DNA from: Flammula alnicola
Lineage: Eukaryota; Basidiomycota; Agaricomycetes; Agaricales; Strophariaceae
DNA: 64,000 nucleotides
NCBI GenBank assembly: GCA_015499995.1
Contig: JADNRV010000220.1
Location: 1-64,000, forward strand
Direction of reading: 5' to 3'
Shown here: one piece after another, positions 11,468-21,900 of the stretch
Layout of the letters: each line of letters begins with the position of its first letter
Numbering within the stretch: position 1 is the stretch's first letter
Notes under the pieces: generated by a model
What the model saw: only the letters and a program-made list of their open reading frames with translations
What the model was told of the DNA's origin: nothing
Databases searched by the model: none
Program-made: the position numbers and the translations under genes

Positions 11468-13651
11468 ATGCAGGACTTACTCGTACTTACGGACAGGCTG
11501 ACTGTTGGTCAAATCACGTTTATTACACGCGTTGCAATCCAAATTCTCTCCTACAGTAGCCTGTTCCTCCTAGGCCTGATCATTCTCACGCATTCCCCTC
11601 GCATCGCTCCATTGGAAACACACGACGTTCTCAACCGTGTTGTCGGGAAATCCACCGTAACCAAAACCTCGCTCAAATGGATCGCCAAACGCCTCTTCCG
11701 TAGGAAAAGTGATCCAACTCCATCCTCATGGCTCCTTCTCGCACTCGTACTCTCCCTGTGTTACGGACTCTTCGTGAGTCTAAGTGACATAGGTTTTATC
11801 GGATTCCGATCCTGCGCTGTCCCAGGTGCAACTTTCCAAGATTTTCCTGCATCCATCAAGTCCGAGAGCGACGCGCGCGCTGTCGTTGCCGCCAATGTCA
11901 TCAACGGCACCGACCCCAGCACCGTTAATTCGTACAGGTGCGATTTGTCTTCGGATGTTTCCTGGGGCGTCAATGTCACCGAAAGAGTCTGTACATCGTG
12001 GCACAACTCCACCTATGGCGACCCCTCGGATTTCCGCCTTCTCAACTCGACCGATAGTGATATCCTGATGCCCAAATACCTCCAACGGTTAAACACTTCT
12101 CGCTCCGCCGTATTCGACCTCAACAGCTTCTTTATGAGTACAAATGGTCAGCCCGTTTTTCAGCCCACAATTAGTGGAGGGCTAGCCGTTATTCCACACG
12201 ATTCAGGCGTATACGCGATCGTTGGAGTTCCAAATTTATCCAACCAGCAAAAGGTCGATATTCCCAAGACGCTTGCACTGGAGGTCGATATGGGATGTAT
12301 GTGGGTGGGCATACTCGGCTCGAAGGATCCCTCGGGCGTACTGGATTTCGGGAAGGACGCCATGTTATCGGACCAGCAGTATAAGGCGCAGCGACTCACA
12401 TCGTACCACGGTTCAGCCGTATTTCAAGAACCGCTAGCACAGGCTGCTGATAGCGTGAGGGAACTGATGCGCCCCTGGTTCAATGCATCGACCGTCGACG
12501 CCAACGGTTACATGCAGAGTTTCAACAACTCCTACGGCATATTCAGCTGGGATACGGAAGCGCAGAGTTGGTTCCCACCTAGTATGGGTAATGGCACAAT
12601 ATCGGACAGTGTGGACCTCACTGGGTACATCACCGGCAATTGCACGGCGCAAGTTCATCAAGCGCTTAACGTCGACATATCCATTTGGACTAGAAAATCT
12701 ACCAATCAACCTGCCTCGGCATGTCGCCTGTACCAGCTACGCGGTTCATTCATTCAGAATCAAACCACCACGCAGGGACATAAAGAAATGGTTTGTGCGA
12801 CGTCGACCTCAGTCAACATGGTCTCTGCCACCCTCGAAGTCGACGTCGGGGGTAATATAATGTCCAATATTACCCACCTCCCCAGCACTCTCAACTTCGT
12901 TGTTGCTAGTTACTTCGATATCCTCCATGACGCGCCGAATATCGGTGACACTAGCTTCAATGGATTTGATTTTATTGAACACTACACGTTGGCCGACAAC
13001 GCGACAGGAGATCTCCAGCACTTCATTTACCAACGTTCAGCGTTTGGGGCGACGAGTGGTTTTAGCTCCGGAGCCGGAAGTGCAGGCACCGCGTTCTCTC
13101 AAGTCGGTTCCGTCATGCTTTCGGTCTCGAGTCTCGACGCCCCTTCCATTGCAATGATCAATCCAGCATACTTCAGCGCCACCAACTTCAGCGACGTGAC
13201 ATTGACGAGGTGGGGTGGAGCAGTAGGCGCATCGTTTCTCCTCTCCAGCGTTGGATATAATGGATGGGCCGGACTTGGCAGTCAGGCGCTTACGGTCGTT
13301 AGCACTGGAGGGAAGGAAGCGACATGCTACAGCTTCCGGTACGGAGCTGCATTCCTGCCAATGATCGTGGCTACAGTTGCGGTCATTTTTTGGGCATTGG
13401 GTCTGCTGGTGTCCGCGCGGCTCCACGCGCCGAAGAAATTGGAGGGGATATATGGCGGGCTTTCACCCGTCATTGTTACGCCGATCCCCGGAAAGCCACC
13501 TACAGACTCGCTGCTCGTCTGGGAGAAAGAGTTGGACGGCCCTCACCTCAGAGCAGTTGTTGACGGCTTACCTATTGACGGTGGAAAGTCTGATACGCTC
13601 GCTACTTACATGAAGAACACCAAGGGGTATAATGATACCTTAGAGAAGTAA
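11468..13651 (+). CDS. large N-glycosylated multi-pass membrane protein, function unknown
   Basis: A single 727-codon open frame without an obvious intron. Hydrophobic segments lie at about residues 23-44 (ILSYSSLFLLGLIIL), 91-112 (WLLLALVLSLCYGLFVSL) and 630-655 (FLPMIVATVAVIFWALGLLV). Between segments two and three is an approximately 500-residue loop with more than fifteen N-x-S/T sequons (for example NGT, NVT, NST, NTS, NNS, NAT), so it is probably lumenal or extracellular. The C-terminal tail (LHAPKKLEGIYGGLSPVI onwards) is hydrophilic and probably cytosolic. I recall similar hypothetical proteins in mushrooms but know no function. The ATG at 11468 is the first in frame; an acceptor-like AG just after it means an upstream exon is possible. 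Confidence 0.75.
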   Translation: MQDLLVLTDRLTVGQITFITRVAIQILSYSSLFLLGLIILTHSPRIAPLETHDVLNRVVGKSTVTKTSLKWIAKRLFRRKSDPTPSSWLLLALVLSLCYGLFVSLSDIGFIGFRSCAVPGATFQDFPASIKSESDARAVVAANVINGTDPSTVNSYRCDLSSDVSWGVNVTERVCTSWHNSTYGDPSDFRLLNSTDSDILMPKYLQRLNTSRSAVFDLNSFFMSTNGQPVFQPTISGGLAVIPHDSGVYAIVGVPNLSNQQKVDIPKTLALEVDMGCMWVGILGSKDPSGVLDFGKDAMLSDQQYKAQRLTSYHGSAVFQEPLAQAADSVRELMRPWFNASTVDANGYMQSFNNSYGIFSWDTEAQSWFPPSMGNGTISDSVDLTGYITGNCTAQVHQALNVDISIWTRKSTNQPASACRLYQLRGSFIQNQTTTQGHKEMVCATSTSVNMVSATLEVDVGGNIMSNITHLPSTLNFVVASYFDILHDAPNIGDTSFNGFDFIEHYTLADNATGDLQHFIYQRSAFGATSGFSSGAGSAGTAFSQVGSVMLSVSSLDAPSIAMINPAYFSATNFSDVTLTRWGGAVGASFLLSSVGYNGWAGLGSQALTVVSTGGKEATCYSFRYGAAFLPMIVATVAVIFWALGLLVSARLHAPKKLEGIYGGLSPVIVTPIPGKPPTDSLLVWEKELDGPHLRAVVDGLPIDGGKSDTLATYMKNTKGYNDTLEK

Positions 13652-13824
13652 GAATGAATTTCTTTTTCTAAACAGCCTTCTTTTCCGTCGGGTTATTTGT
13701 TCGCATTATGACGTATACGGTATACTTCCTTCAAGTTTGATCTATATGACTTTGTTTACTTTAAATTGCACTATTACGAACAGAGCTATAACTCGGATGC
13801 GAAATGTTGGAATAGCTCTTGATT

Positions 13825-14015
13825 CACGGACTTTGGTGGTGGTCGGGTAAGCACCAGGGAGTTAAAGAATCATCCGGTCAGGGCTCAAAATAGTTTTCGT
13901 GAATCATTAATCATTCTTCAATGGGCTACTCCCGCAATGCAATGTCTAACACAATTATCTCTTTACCCGCCGAGGCAGAGCACACCTCACGGCCAGACCG
14001 CTCATCCACATTAGA
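13825..14015 (-). pseudogene. relic of the local F-box family: last codons plus 3' flank
   Basis: The stretch around 13920-14010 matches 52600-52690, the last codons of F-box gene (c), with shared runs such as GCAATGCAATGTCT and AATTATCTCTTTACC. Its left part (13830-13920) matches the DNA just 3' of that gene (TTAAAGAATC and CAGGGCTCAAAATA in both). The coding orientation is minus. It has no F-box and is not a gene; it is the left element of a duplicated block described under findings. Confidence 0.7.
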
Positions 14016-14094
14016 GGTATCAAGGTCAAGATTATCAGAATGGATTCAAAATGTCTTTGGCGCAGCGCTGAGTAACATTCCACGGAATCAAACT

Positions 14095-14104
14095 TATATA
14101 AATA
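14095..14104 (+). promoter_or_regulatory. TATA-like element of gene A
   Basis: TATATAAATA lies about 35-45 bp before the ATG at 14138. The paralog at 15606 lacks it: the matching stretch shows no TATA run. This suggests, but does not prove, different promoter activity for the two copies. Confidence 0.4.
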
Positions 14105-14137
14105 TCGACGCCCAATTCCTCTCCACTAGCAGACACT

Positions 14138-14946
14138 ATGGCTGACAGCAACGACGACGCAGAAATATCTCACCTCTTCCCATTTTTCTACCCCTCATCC
14201 CAATCCACGCCCCCAGACCCACCCTCCACCGCCGCACGCCTCACCCGCGACCTCCAAGCCAACCCACTCACCACCGCCTCCCTAGCCACAGACCTCCCCA
14301 CATTCCTCCTCTACACCGCAACCATGCACCCCGCCCACACCGACCACACCCTCCACTCGATCAAACTCTTCCTCGACACCCCGTCGCTCCCCCTCATCAA
14401 CAACTGGGACTCCTCCCGTCCCAACACACCTTTCGCCGAGATGTTCCACGTCGCGTTCCGGGATGACCTCAATGACGCTATCCGCGGGCCCATCGAAGTT
14501 GCAGAGCGCGATTCGTACATCGCCGCGTCGCTCTTGGGCGGGCGGGTGAGGGGCATGGGCATGTTCACCACCCCGCAAATCGTGGGGAGTCTGGCGGAAG
14601 GCCTCGGGTTCCCTAACGAGGTTTTGTATCATTATCAAGGCGATGTGGCCGAGATCGCGGCCGTCGGGGCTTGTCTTCAGCTCCTGGGCGGCGCATCATC
14701 GCTCGTGCAGGACCAGCCGGAGAGATTCGCGAAAGATAAGATATTAGCTGCTTTGGATAGCCTCAAATTCAGTCAAAATGATGTTTTGATTAAGGTCAGC
14801 CACCGCCCGGATATTGGAAATTGTAGTTACTGATTTGGGCATAGTTCACGAAATCTCACTTGCAAAAGGAGCCGCTCGTAGATCTAACTAGTGAGGAAAT
14901 TGTCGACAGTCTGAAGACAGCGGGTTTGCGTGGTCTAGAACAGTAA
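14138..14946 (+). CDS. hypothetical protein, tandem copy A
   Basis: Two exons, 14138-14794 and 14845-14946, separated by a 50-bp GT-AG intron (252 aa). The spliced C terminus reads TKSHLQKEPLVDLTSEEIVD and ends LRGLEQ. Recognisable segments are the N-terminal HLFPFFYPSSQSTPPDPPST, then FAEMFHVAFRDDL, AERDSYIAASLLGG and YHYQGDVAEIAAVGACLQLL. There is no signal peptide or membrane segment. The helix pattern and the repeated Ala/Leu-rich core faintly recall fungal AhpD/carboxymuconolactone-decarboxylase-like proteins, but I see no catalytic CxxC, so I leave function open. Copy B at 15606 is about 85 percent identical by eye. The first third is very C-rich on the plus strand, unlike the last third. 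Confidence 0.75.
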
Positions 14947-15149
14947 ACTATTACTACATTCGACGTGCACTATGATCCATGAATTGTCTATGAAGCCCAG
15001 CTGTTAATTTACCTAGGTAAACTGGACATGACAGCCATTTCCCCATGTCCCGGGTCGTTAATGGTCGTCAGTAAACGGGCCATTTCAACTAGAAATAAAC
15101 AGGTTCAATAACTAACTAGAAAGACGAGGAATTTGTACCGACTAGTATA

Positions 15150-15305
15150 ATCTCGCCTCATCATCCAGTGCATCGAGTTCTACTTTAACCAATTTCTAAC
15201 TCAAATCTCGCACTTCGAAAAGCCCAAGCTCTAGCACCAGCACCGCATGCGAGATCTATTATAAGCACCGAGGAATGGGAGAGCAAGGCACCGTAGGAGG
15301 CTTCA
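15150..15305 (+). pseudogene. 5' fragment of COG3, copy 1
   Basis: Matches codons 20-70 of the intact COG3 gene (19040-19200): shared runs include CATCCA(g/a)TGC(a/g)TCGAGTTCTA, CAAGCCC-like stretches, GAGATCTA and GAGGAATGGGAG. It carries an extra insert near 15180 and a stop (TAG) where COG3 continues. It lies just 3' of copy A and is introduced by AGAAAGACGAGGAATTTGTA, also found (one change) before the second fragment at 16443. Confidence 0.75.
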
Positions 15306-15490
15306 AGTTGAAGTCTGGGTCAGCGGGCCAGGAATAATTCAAGGCGGCGGTATGTATAAGGTAGATGTGGAAGCATTGGGTGATTGTACCCTAAGCTGGG
15401 ACCGCAATCACTGAGTCTGGCAGAAGAGTATTTTATGAGTGTTACCACCTTTGGGGAGTTTTCTGGATCACGGGCGTGGTCCTAAATACC
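15306..15490 (-). pseudogene. relic of the local F-box family: C-terminal coding part
   Basis: Matches 52740-52930, the region of F-box gene (c) encoding the LNYSWPGDPDF segment and upstream residues. Shared runs include TTGAAGTCTGGGTC, GGGCCAGGAATAATTCAAGG and TTTTCTGGATCACGGG-like sequence, with several indels. It abuts the COG3 fragment directly, with no spacer. Confidence 0.7.
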
Positions 15491-15605
15491 CTGAACTAGC
15501 GCGAAGCGCCCTAGTATTCAAATGGGGCATGCTGTGGTGATAATGATCGGAGATACTATAGCGAAACGGTGATGTCACAGACCTTCCTTTCCACTAGCAT
15601 GCACT

Positions 15606-16398
15606 ATGGCTGACACCGACACCTACGACTACGCACAAATAGCTCATCTCTTCCCATTTTTCTACCCCTCCTCCCAATCCACCCCCCCAGATCCACCCTC
15701 TACCGCTGCGCGCCTCGCGCGCCACATCCAAGCCACGCCACTCGCCACCGCCTCCCTAGCCATACACCTCCCTCCCTTTCTCCTCCACACTCCAACCACC
15801 CACCCCGCCCACACCGACCACACCCTCCACTCGATCAAACTCCTCCTCGACACCCCGTCGCTCCCCCTCATCAACAACTGGGATTCCTCCCGTCCGAACG
15901 CAACCTTCGCCGAGATGTTCCACGTCGCGTTTCGGGACGACTTCAATAACACTATCGGCGAGATCGAATTTGCAGAGCGCGATTCATACATCGCCGTGTC
16001 GCTCTTGGGCGGGCGGGCGAGGAGCATGGGCATGCTCAACACCCCGGAAATTGTGGGGAGTCTGGCGGAAGGCCTCGGGTTCCCTGACGAGGTTTTGTAT
16101 CATTATCAAGGCGATGTGGCCGAGATTGCGGCCGTCGGGTCTTGTCTCCAGCTCCTGGGCGGCGCATCATCGCTCGTGCAGGACCAGCCAGAGAGATTCG
16201 CGAAAGATAAGATATTAGCTGCTTTGGATAGCCTCCAATTCAGTCAAAATGATGTTTTGATCACGGTTGGCACCGCCCGGATATTGGAAATTGTAGTTAC
16301 TGATTTGGATATAGTTCACGAAATCTCACTTGCAAAAGGAGCCACTCGTAGATCTAACTAGTGAGGAAATTGTCGACAGTCTGAAGACAGTGGGTTGA
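15606..16398 (+). CDS. hypothetical protein, tandem copy B
   Basis: Paralog of copy A. Two exons, 15606-16265 and 16315-16398, with a 49-bp intron (GTTGGC donor, weaker than copy A's GTCAGC). The product is 247 aa. The C terminus ends SLKTVG at a TGA, where copy A continues GLRGLEQ, so it is a few residues shorter. The N terminus differs (MADTDTYDYAQIAHLFPFF). If the weak donor fails, read-through gives VGTARILEIVVTDLDIVHEI and a later stop, which is also open. Most differences from A are in the first half; the 3' third is almost identical, which points to recent duplication or gene conversion. Confidence 0.65.
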
Positions 16399-16442
16399 CG
16401 GTTCCCTTAGAAAGACCAGGAATTTGTAATGACCAATATAAT

Positions 16443-16640
16443 CAAGCTCTAGCACCAGCACTGCATGCGAGATGTATTATAAGCGCCGAGGAATGGGGGA
16501 ATAAGGCACCGCTAGTATCCAACTTGAACCCAGAAGTGTAAACTGGTTGATGATGGCTTCGTTACGCCGGTATCTGTGCGTCCAGGGCTGGCCAATATGT
16601 AAGGATGCCTCTCGACCTGGAATGACCTTACCCCGTCTCT
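16443..16640 (+). pseudogene. 5' fragment of COG3, copy 2
   Basis: Matches COG3 codons from about 19106 onward (AGCACCAGCAC, GCATGCGAGAT, GAGGAATGGG and GGTTGATGATGGC-like), then jumps to the exon 2 region (19360-19430), sharing TGCGTCCAGGGCTGGC-like sequence and CCTCTCGACCTGG. Intron 1 and flanks are missing or scrambled, with stops in frame. It follows copy B just as the first fragment follows copy A. Confidence 0.7.
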
Positions 16641-17126
16641 ATCCATCTATTCGGTCTCTGACTACATCTGACTCGTCGTCCGCTTCGTGCCATCGCGTGC
16701 ACATACATTGTCAGCTTGTGTTATGTGTATGACGAGGCCCTACCTCGAGCTGTTATTGGTGTCATGCTCCGACCCCCTCAGAGGTTGAACGTCGTGCTGG
16801 AGAACGAACACAAGGGGATGCACGCACCCTAATCTCAATTAAGCGCCCTTTCTTACACGTCCTGCAAACCGAGCAGAGGCGGAAGTTTAGTTGATTAAAC
16901 GGAAGGCGAGAATAGCAGGAAGTCTCGATTTGAAGACTATGCGACTCCAATTGATAGTGTCCCCTCAGTGTCTGGCGGTCAATCGATAGGCTGGAGGTAT
17001 AACTTTGTAATATAAAGACGGTCGAAAGGTAAAAATAAATATGGTATCAGGTGAAACATAGAATATTGAAGTAGATAAATAGTGGTCCGAGCATGTTTCG
17101 ACCATTCGTACAATGATAGAATGGGC
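16641..17126. other. intergenic, no feature seen
   Basis: Lies between the second COG3 relic and the 3' end of the secreted-protein gene. Minus-strand frame 16762-16950 and plus-strand frame 16547-16732 show no family pattern. Confidence 0.4.
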
Positions 17127-18383
17127 TTATGTCGGGACTTGAACGAATTCCAGAGACTAAAGCGAAGCTTTTATCAGGCAAAAAAATTATCAAGGCAAAA
17201 ATAGGTATCCTTACAATCCACTGAATTGTTGTTGCGTCATCCGAAAACGTCTCGCTGAATTCTTCTGGATCTCCGGTGAAAAAAAGGGCGCTTTCGCTTT
17301 CTGTCGACAATCAAGGTCAGCTAATTATAATTTCAGGCCCAGATTGTATCGAACTCACCAGATCCAATGGTAATATACCCCAGGAATGTCGTCGGTGTTG
17401 ACAAATCAGAGTTAATCCATCGCGTTGTGAGGCCGTTGCTTTTTGGTGTAAATGTCCACTGGATATTTCGTTGTTGTGAGTGAGTGATAATCGGAGAGGA
17501 TAGGTGGTGTGTAAGATGTGATGGACTTACGATCGAGCTCTCGATTTTGCTAGGAATGCTTGTCGCCGCGGTGAAGGAATTTTCTCCGGAAATGGGAGGA
17601 GAGCCAGGATCGGTCTCTTCGGTGCCACCAAGGGTTATGTAGCTAAATGTAATCAATACATGACTGTCGTTGTAGAAATTCGTAGACGTACTTGGGGCTC
17701 ATAGGACCTATGTCGGCATTCTGGAAGGCAAATCCTTGGATCCCGCCAAAAAACGGAAATGAAGAATCGGGACCGTTCTAAACCTCATCAATTAGATAGC
17801 CCGTAGGTTTAAGAAGTGCTGTCACGTACGATGATTTCAATATTAAAGGGCCCAGCCATGTCGGCCGGGATCGAGAAGAGCATCGGGGTCTGATCATCGT
17901 CGGCACTGACCAGTTGTGCTAGACCATAGTCGTCGAATTCGTTAGAAACGAAACCAAGTGAAGTGCCGTCTTGGGAATTGAAAGCCTCGAGATGGCCGCG
18001 AAGACTGTCAGATCGAGCGTCAGTTTCCAGGTAGATTGGTAGACAGCCTATACCTACAACGCGCCCCCAGACGGTACAGCCTTGTAAGCACCTAAAGCAA
18101 GTACATTCCAAAATCAGTAGCGTGTTCGTGGTGCAAAAGTGGGCGGAACTGAGCGCTTACCCGTTTTGCTCGCCCGCCTTCGCGGGGGTTTAAGGGGAAA
18201 TCCAGCCGCCAGTCTCTTGGCGTTTGTCATCTTGCGCGCGACATTCTGCAGGTCTGGGCCTAGGGCTGACGCATTTGAAAGGGGGCCGAAAGACCATGCA
18301 TCTCGCTGTTTAACGGACGGAACCGTTGACGCGACTATGACGGTGGAAAGGAGAGATAGGGTACAAAGTAGTTTGAAGAACAT
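17127..18383 (-). CDS. small secreted protein of an Agaricomycete-specific family, function unknown
   Basis: Eight exons, right to left: 18161-18383, 18058-18091, 17830-18004, 17692-17777, 17531-17642, 17359-17458, 17215-17300, 17127-17156 (846 nt, 281 aa, phases agree). The ATG at 18381-18383 starts a signal peptide (MFFKLLCTLSLLSTVIVAS). A Lys/Arg-rich propeptide-like stretch (NAKRLAAGFPLKPPRRR) follows. The body contains GHLEAFNSQDGTSLGFVSNE, the FPFFGGIQGFAF segment, YITLGGTEETDPGSPP, FLGYITIGS and ALFFTGDPEEFSETF. I recall this order (NAxRLxxGxxPLPPxRR, LGFVSNxF, GGxxxTPxGSPP, FTGDxxxFxxTF) from many hypothetical secreted mushroom proteins. Exons 2-3 are the least certain; another acceptor would give GCTVWGRV instead. 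A hairpin MITE sits 75 bp upstream of the start. Confidence 0.78.
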
Positions 18384-18457
18384 TATGAAGAGGTCGTGGT
18401 GAACGATGAGGTTAGGAGGCGGTATGACAGATGTCAGAACTTGACGAAATAAATACT

Positions 18458-18610
18458 CTGAGCCACCGGCGGCTAGCACGTACACAAAATCCAAGTCATC
18501 CACTATCATCAAGTCAGCCCCCAATATGTGGAGCATAGCGGCTGACTAGCTGACTTGGTGATAGTGGATGACTTGCATTTTTTTGTACGTGCCAGCCTCC
18601 GCCGTCTCAG
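18458..18610. mobile_element. 153-bp hairpin MITE (long palindrome, 3-bp TSD)
   Basis: Two arms of about 55-60 bp are imperfect inverted repeats. The left arm has GCACGTACACAAAATCC and AAGTCATCCACTATCA; the right arm carries their complements (TGATAGTGGATGACTT, then TTTTTGTACGTGCC). The termini are CTGAG...CTCAG, flanked on both sides by ACT, a probable 3-bp target duplication. There is no coding capacity. It lies in the 5' region of the secreted-protein gene. Confidence 0.7.
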
Positions 18611-18974
18611 ACTGTTTATTTCCACATAGTGGTTCAGGCGGACAAGATCGATATTCAATATTCGGTATTCAGCGACGGCCGAAATTGCAATTACAGTCTA
18701 CCGTCCAGTCCGTAGGAAGCTAAGCTCCGAAAGGGAGGAGTGAGAAAGGGGATGGACACATTTAAGAATCAGCATACCTGCTCGGCGACAGGGAGACTTG
18801 AAAGGCTAAAGCAAGAGACGAAATTCAAGATATTCAACTTATTGCCAAAAATGTCGCGTTGTTTGATGAACAAGGCTGGACCAAATAGGCTCGTCGTCGT
18901 CTGAATTGTTGAGCTCGACCCAAAACGTAACGTAACGCGTTCCCTGTGTGCATGTACACTTCGACCCAATAATA

Positions 18975-21900
18975 ATGGCGACCCGTTCCTCGAATACCCT
19001 GCGGCGGGGCACAACGCCGTCTGCTCTCCCACTGTCTTCATCTAACCTCACCTCGTCATCCAATGCGTCGAGTTCTAACTCAAAGCTCGCAGCTCCACAA
19101 GCCCAAGCCCTAGCACCGGGACCGCACACGAGATCTACTATAAGCGTCGAGGAATGGGAGCGCAAGGCCCCGCTGGGTGACATTCAAACCAGAAGCGTGA
19201 ATTGGGTGATGAAGGCGGGCGAAAAGCCCTGGGTACCGTTGAAGGTGAATTCTTGCTATTATAACTACAATCAGTGAATTTCAACTCAACATATATGGGA
19301 GTATTTAGTTCGTTGACGAGCCGGGCACTGCGACAGCGAAGAGCCCGCCTGGTACTCCTACGCCGACGTCTGTACGTCCAGGGCTGGCTAATAAGCTCTT
19401 GCAACAGCAACAACCCTCCAGACCTGGCACGCCATCGATGACGCCAACCCAGATGCAAGGCAACGGACATGCCCTGCATCCTCCGCATCCGGTGCAAACC
19501 CCGCAGCAGTTCTACGACTGGTTCGCGCTGATTGACCGTTCCGTCGCGCACAGCCAGGAGGCACATTACCGAGCGCACGTCGCCTCTCTCGAAGAGCATC
19601 TGCGCGTTTGCGAGTTACTGGAACGGAGGATCGAGGAGATAGAGTCGGAGGTGGATGATATGATGGAAGGGTGGAGAGGTGTTGAGGAGGGTGGTAAGAG
19701 TTTGAAGGGGGCATGCGAGAGGCTTTTGGAAGAGAGAGTGAGTCCTTTTATATCTTTATATTTCGATACGTGGATACTAACGAGATATATTTTGCTAGGA
19801 CAGCCTCTTGGAACTTATGGAAGATATCGGCGCTCATCTGGAATACTTCCAAGAATTAGAACACGCGACACGAATGCTGAATTATCCGGGCGAGTCGCTC
19901 ATCTTCCAGGCCGACTTTTTGTACATGGTTGAGAGGGTGGATATTTGCATCGACTTCCTGAAGGCGCATGTGAGTTTTATTCATCCCTTTCTATGGTTTG
20001 TTCGTGTAAATTGATGTGACACGATCATAGAGGCACTACAGAGAAGCCGAAGTTTACCTCCTTCGATTCCAGCAATGCATGACTCGCGCCATGACACTGA
20101 TAAAGATGAACTTCGTTGGATCGCTACGCGCTCTCTCCTCCGAGATATCTAAACGACTGGCAGACAAGGTCTATATTACCTCTTCTCTAGTTCTATCTGC
20201 CCAACTAACCCTAACCCTACGGCTCCACCAGGACATCTCGCCTACAGCCCAACACCACCTGCTCTACACGCGATTCAAATCTGTCTCCGTCAAAGTCGCG
20301 CCTCTCCTCGGCGAGCTCGAAAGGCGGGCGCAGTCATACCCCGACGATCTCGGCGCGCTGCTTGCCGAGTGTCATCATGCGTACTTCAGCACGCGCAAAG
20401 CGCTTCTCATTCCTAGGATCATGGAGGAGATCAGAGGCCTGGATCCGGGGAAGAGCGAGTTGGTGGAGCTGACGAGAGAGGGGTGTGGGTATCTGAAGCA
20501 GCTATGCACGGATGAGTGGACGCTGTATAGAGAGTTTTTCGGCAGGGGGGAAGATATGCTTTAGTGAGTTTATTCTCCTTACATTTATGAATTCGCTCGA
20601 TTTAGCTCATGCGTAACATTGTAACAGCCAATTTCTGGAGACTTTATGCGACCTGCTCTATGACGACCTGCGCCCACGCATCCTGCACGAGCCCCGCCTG
20701 ACCGTACTGTGCGAGGTATGCACCGTCCTGCAGGCCCTCATGGTGCTCGACGCTTCCGCATCAACGCCCTCCGCCACTGTCTTCTCTACATCCTCCTCCT
20801 CATCCGAAGATGAAGATGAAGACGAAGACGAAGACCCAAGAACAAGCATGAGCCTCATGACCAAAGGCTCTCGGCACACGACAACTGCTCGTACTTCGGA
20901 AGAGCTTAGCATGGACCCTCTATCCTCTCCGACGCACAAGAAGAACAATAGGCTGGGCAAGCGCCTGCACATAAGCCATCTGTTGAAGATGGTGCTGCAG
21001 GACGCGCAGACGCGGCTGTTCTTCAAGGCGCAGGCGGTGATACAGAGTGAGATTCGGCATTATGCGCCCAAGGCGGAGGAGCTGGCGTGGCCGGATGTGT
21101 TGGTTTGTGAGTTATACATTTCTTTTCTTTTCTTTTTTCTGGATCGTTTTGTTTTGAGGGTGTCTTTGGCCTCCTACCTTTTCTTGCAATCTCAATCTCA
21201 TCGTTACTCGTTCATCGACTTACCTCACTATGTTTTTGTTTTTGTTTTCAGCTGCGAACAAACCCCGCTCAGGGACTGAGATCCGAGAGAAAGAGAGCAC
21301 GAGTCAGATCTTTACCGGTGTGCCTGCGTTGCAGCGCCAGGAGACATGGTACCCAACACTGAGGACAACGGTTTGGGTGTTGGCGCAGCTGCACGATTTT
21401 GTCAAGGTAAGTTATGATCGATTACATGTGTTAGAAAGAGGGTTTGGTAGTCGAGTCTTGCGGGTGTTTTGAACTGCATTTGCCGTCTGTTTTGCTTTCC
21501 TCTTAAATCTCTGTTGCACTTGGTGCTGACGCTTACCTTTCATCTCCTACTTCAGCCTGCAATATTCGAAGATATAGCACAAGAAGCCCTTTCCTACTGC
21601 CGCAGTTCTCTCATCGCTGCTTCCGATCTCATACGTACACGGAACCCGCCAGCCACGCACCTCGACGGGAGCTTGTTCCTGGTTCGGCACCTCGTGATAT
21701 TGAAAGAGGTGGTAGGAAGCTTGGAGGAGCTGAAGCTACGCGACGAGGGTTCGAGTTCAGGACTGGGCGACAAGGAGAAGGAGAAGGACCGACGGAAGGC
21801 ATTGGGCAGTGCTAGGGCTGTGGAGTTTACTGGTTTAGGTGCTCTTGCTGGAGGAGGTGTGACAGGTATGTTCGGACGGCGCGCTTTCCGATTTTTCTTT

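Noticed and set aside
20200..20225. Telomere-like CTAACCCTAACCC as a sign of a chromosome end
   Set aside because: Only two units, inside a COG3 intron; too short to mean anything.
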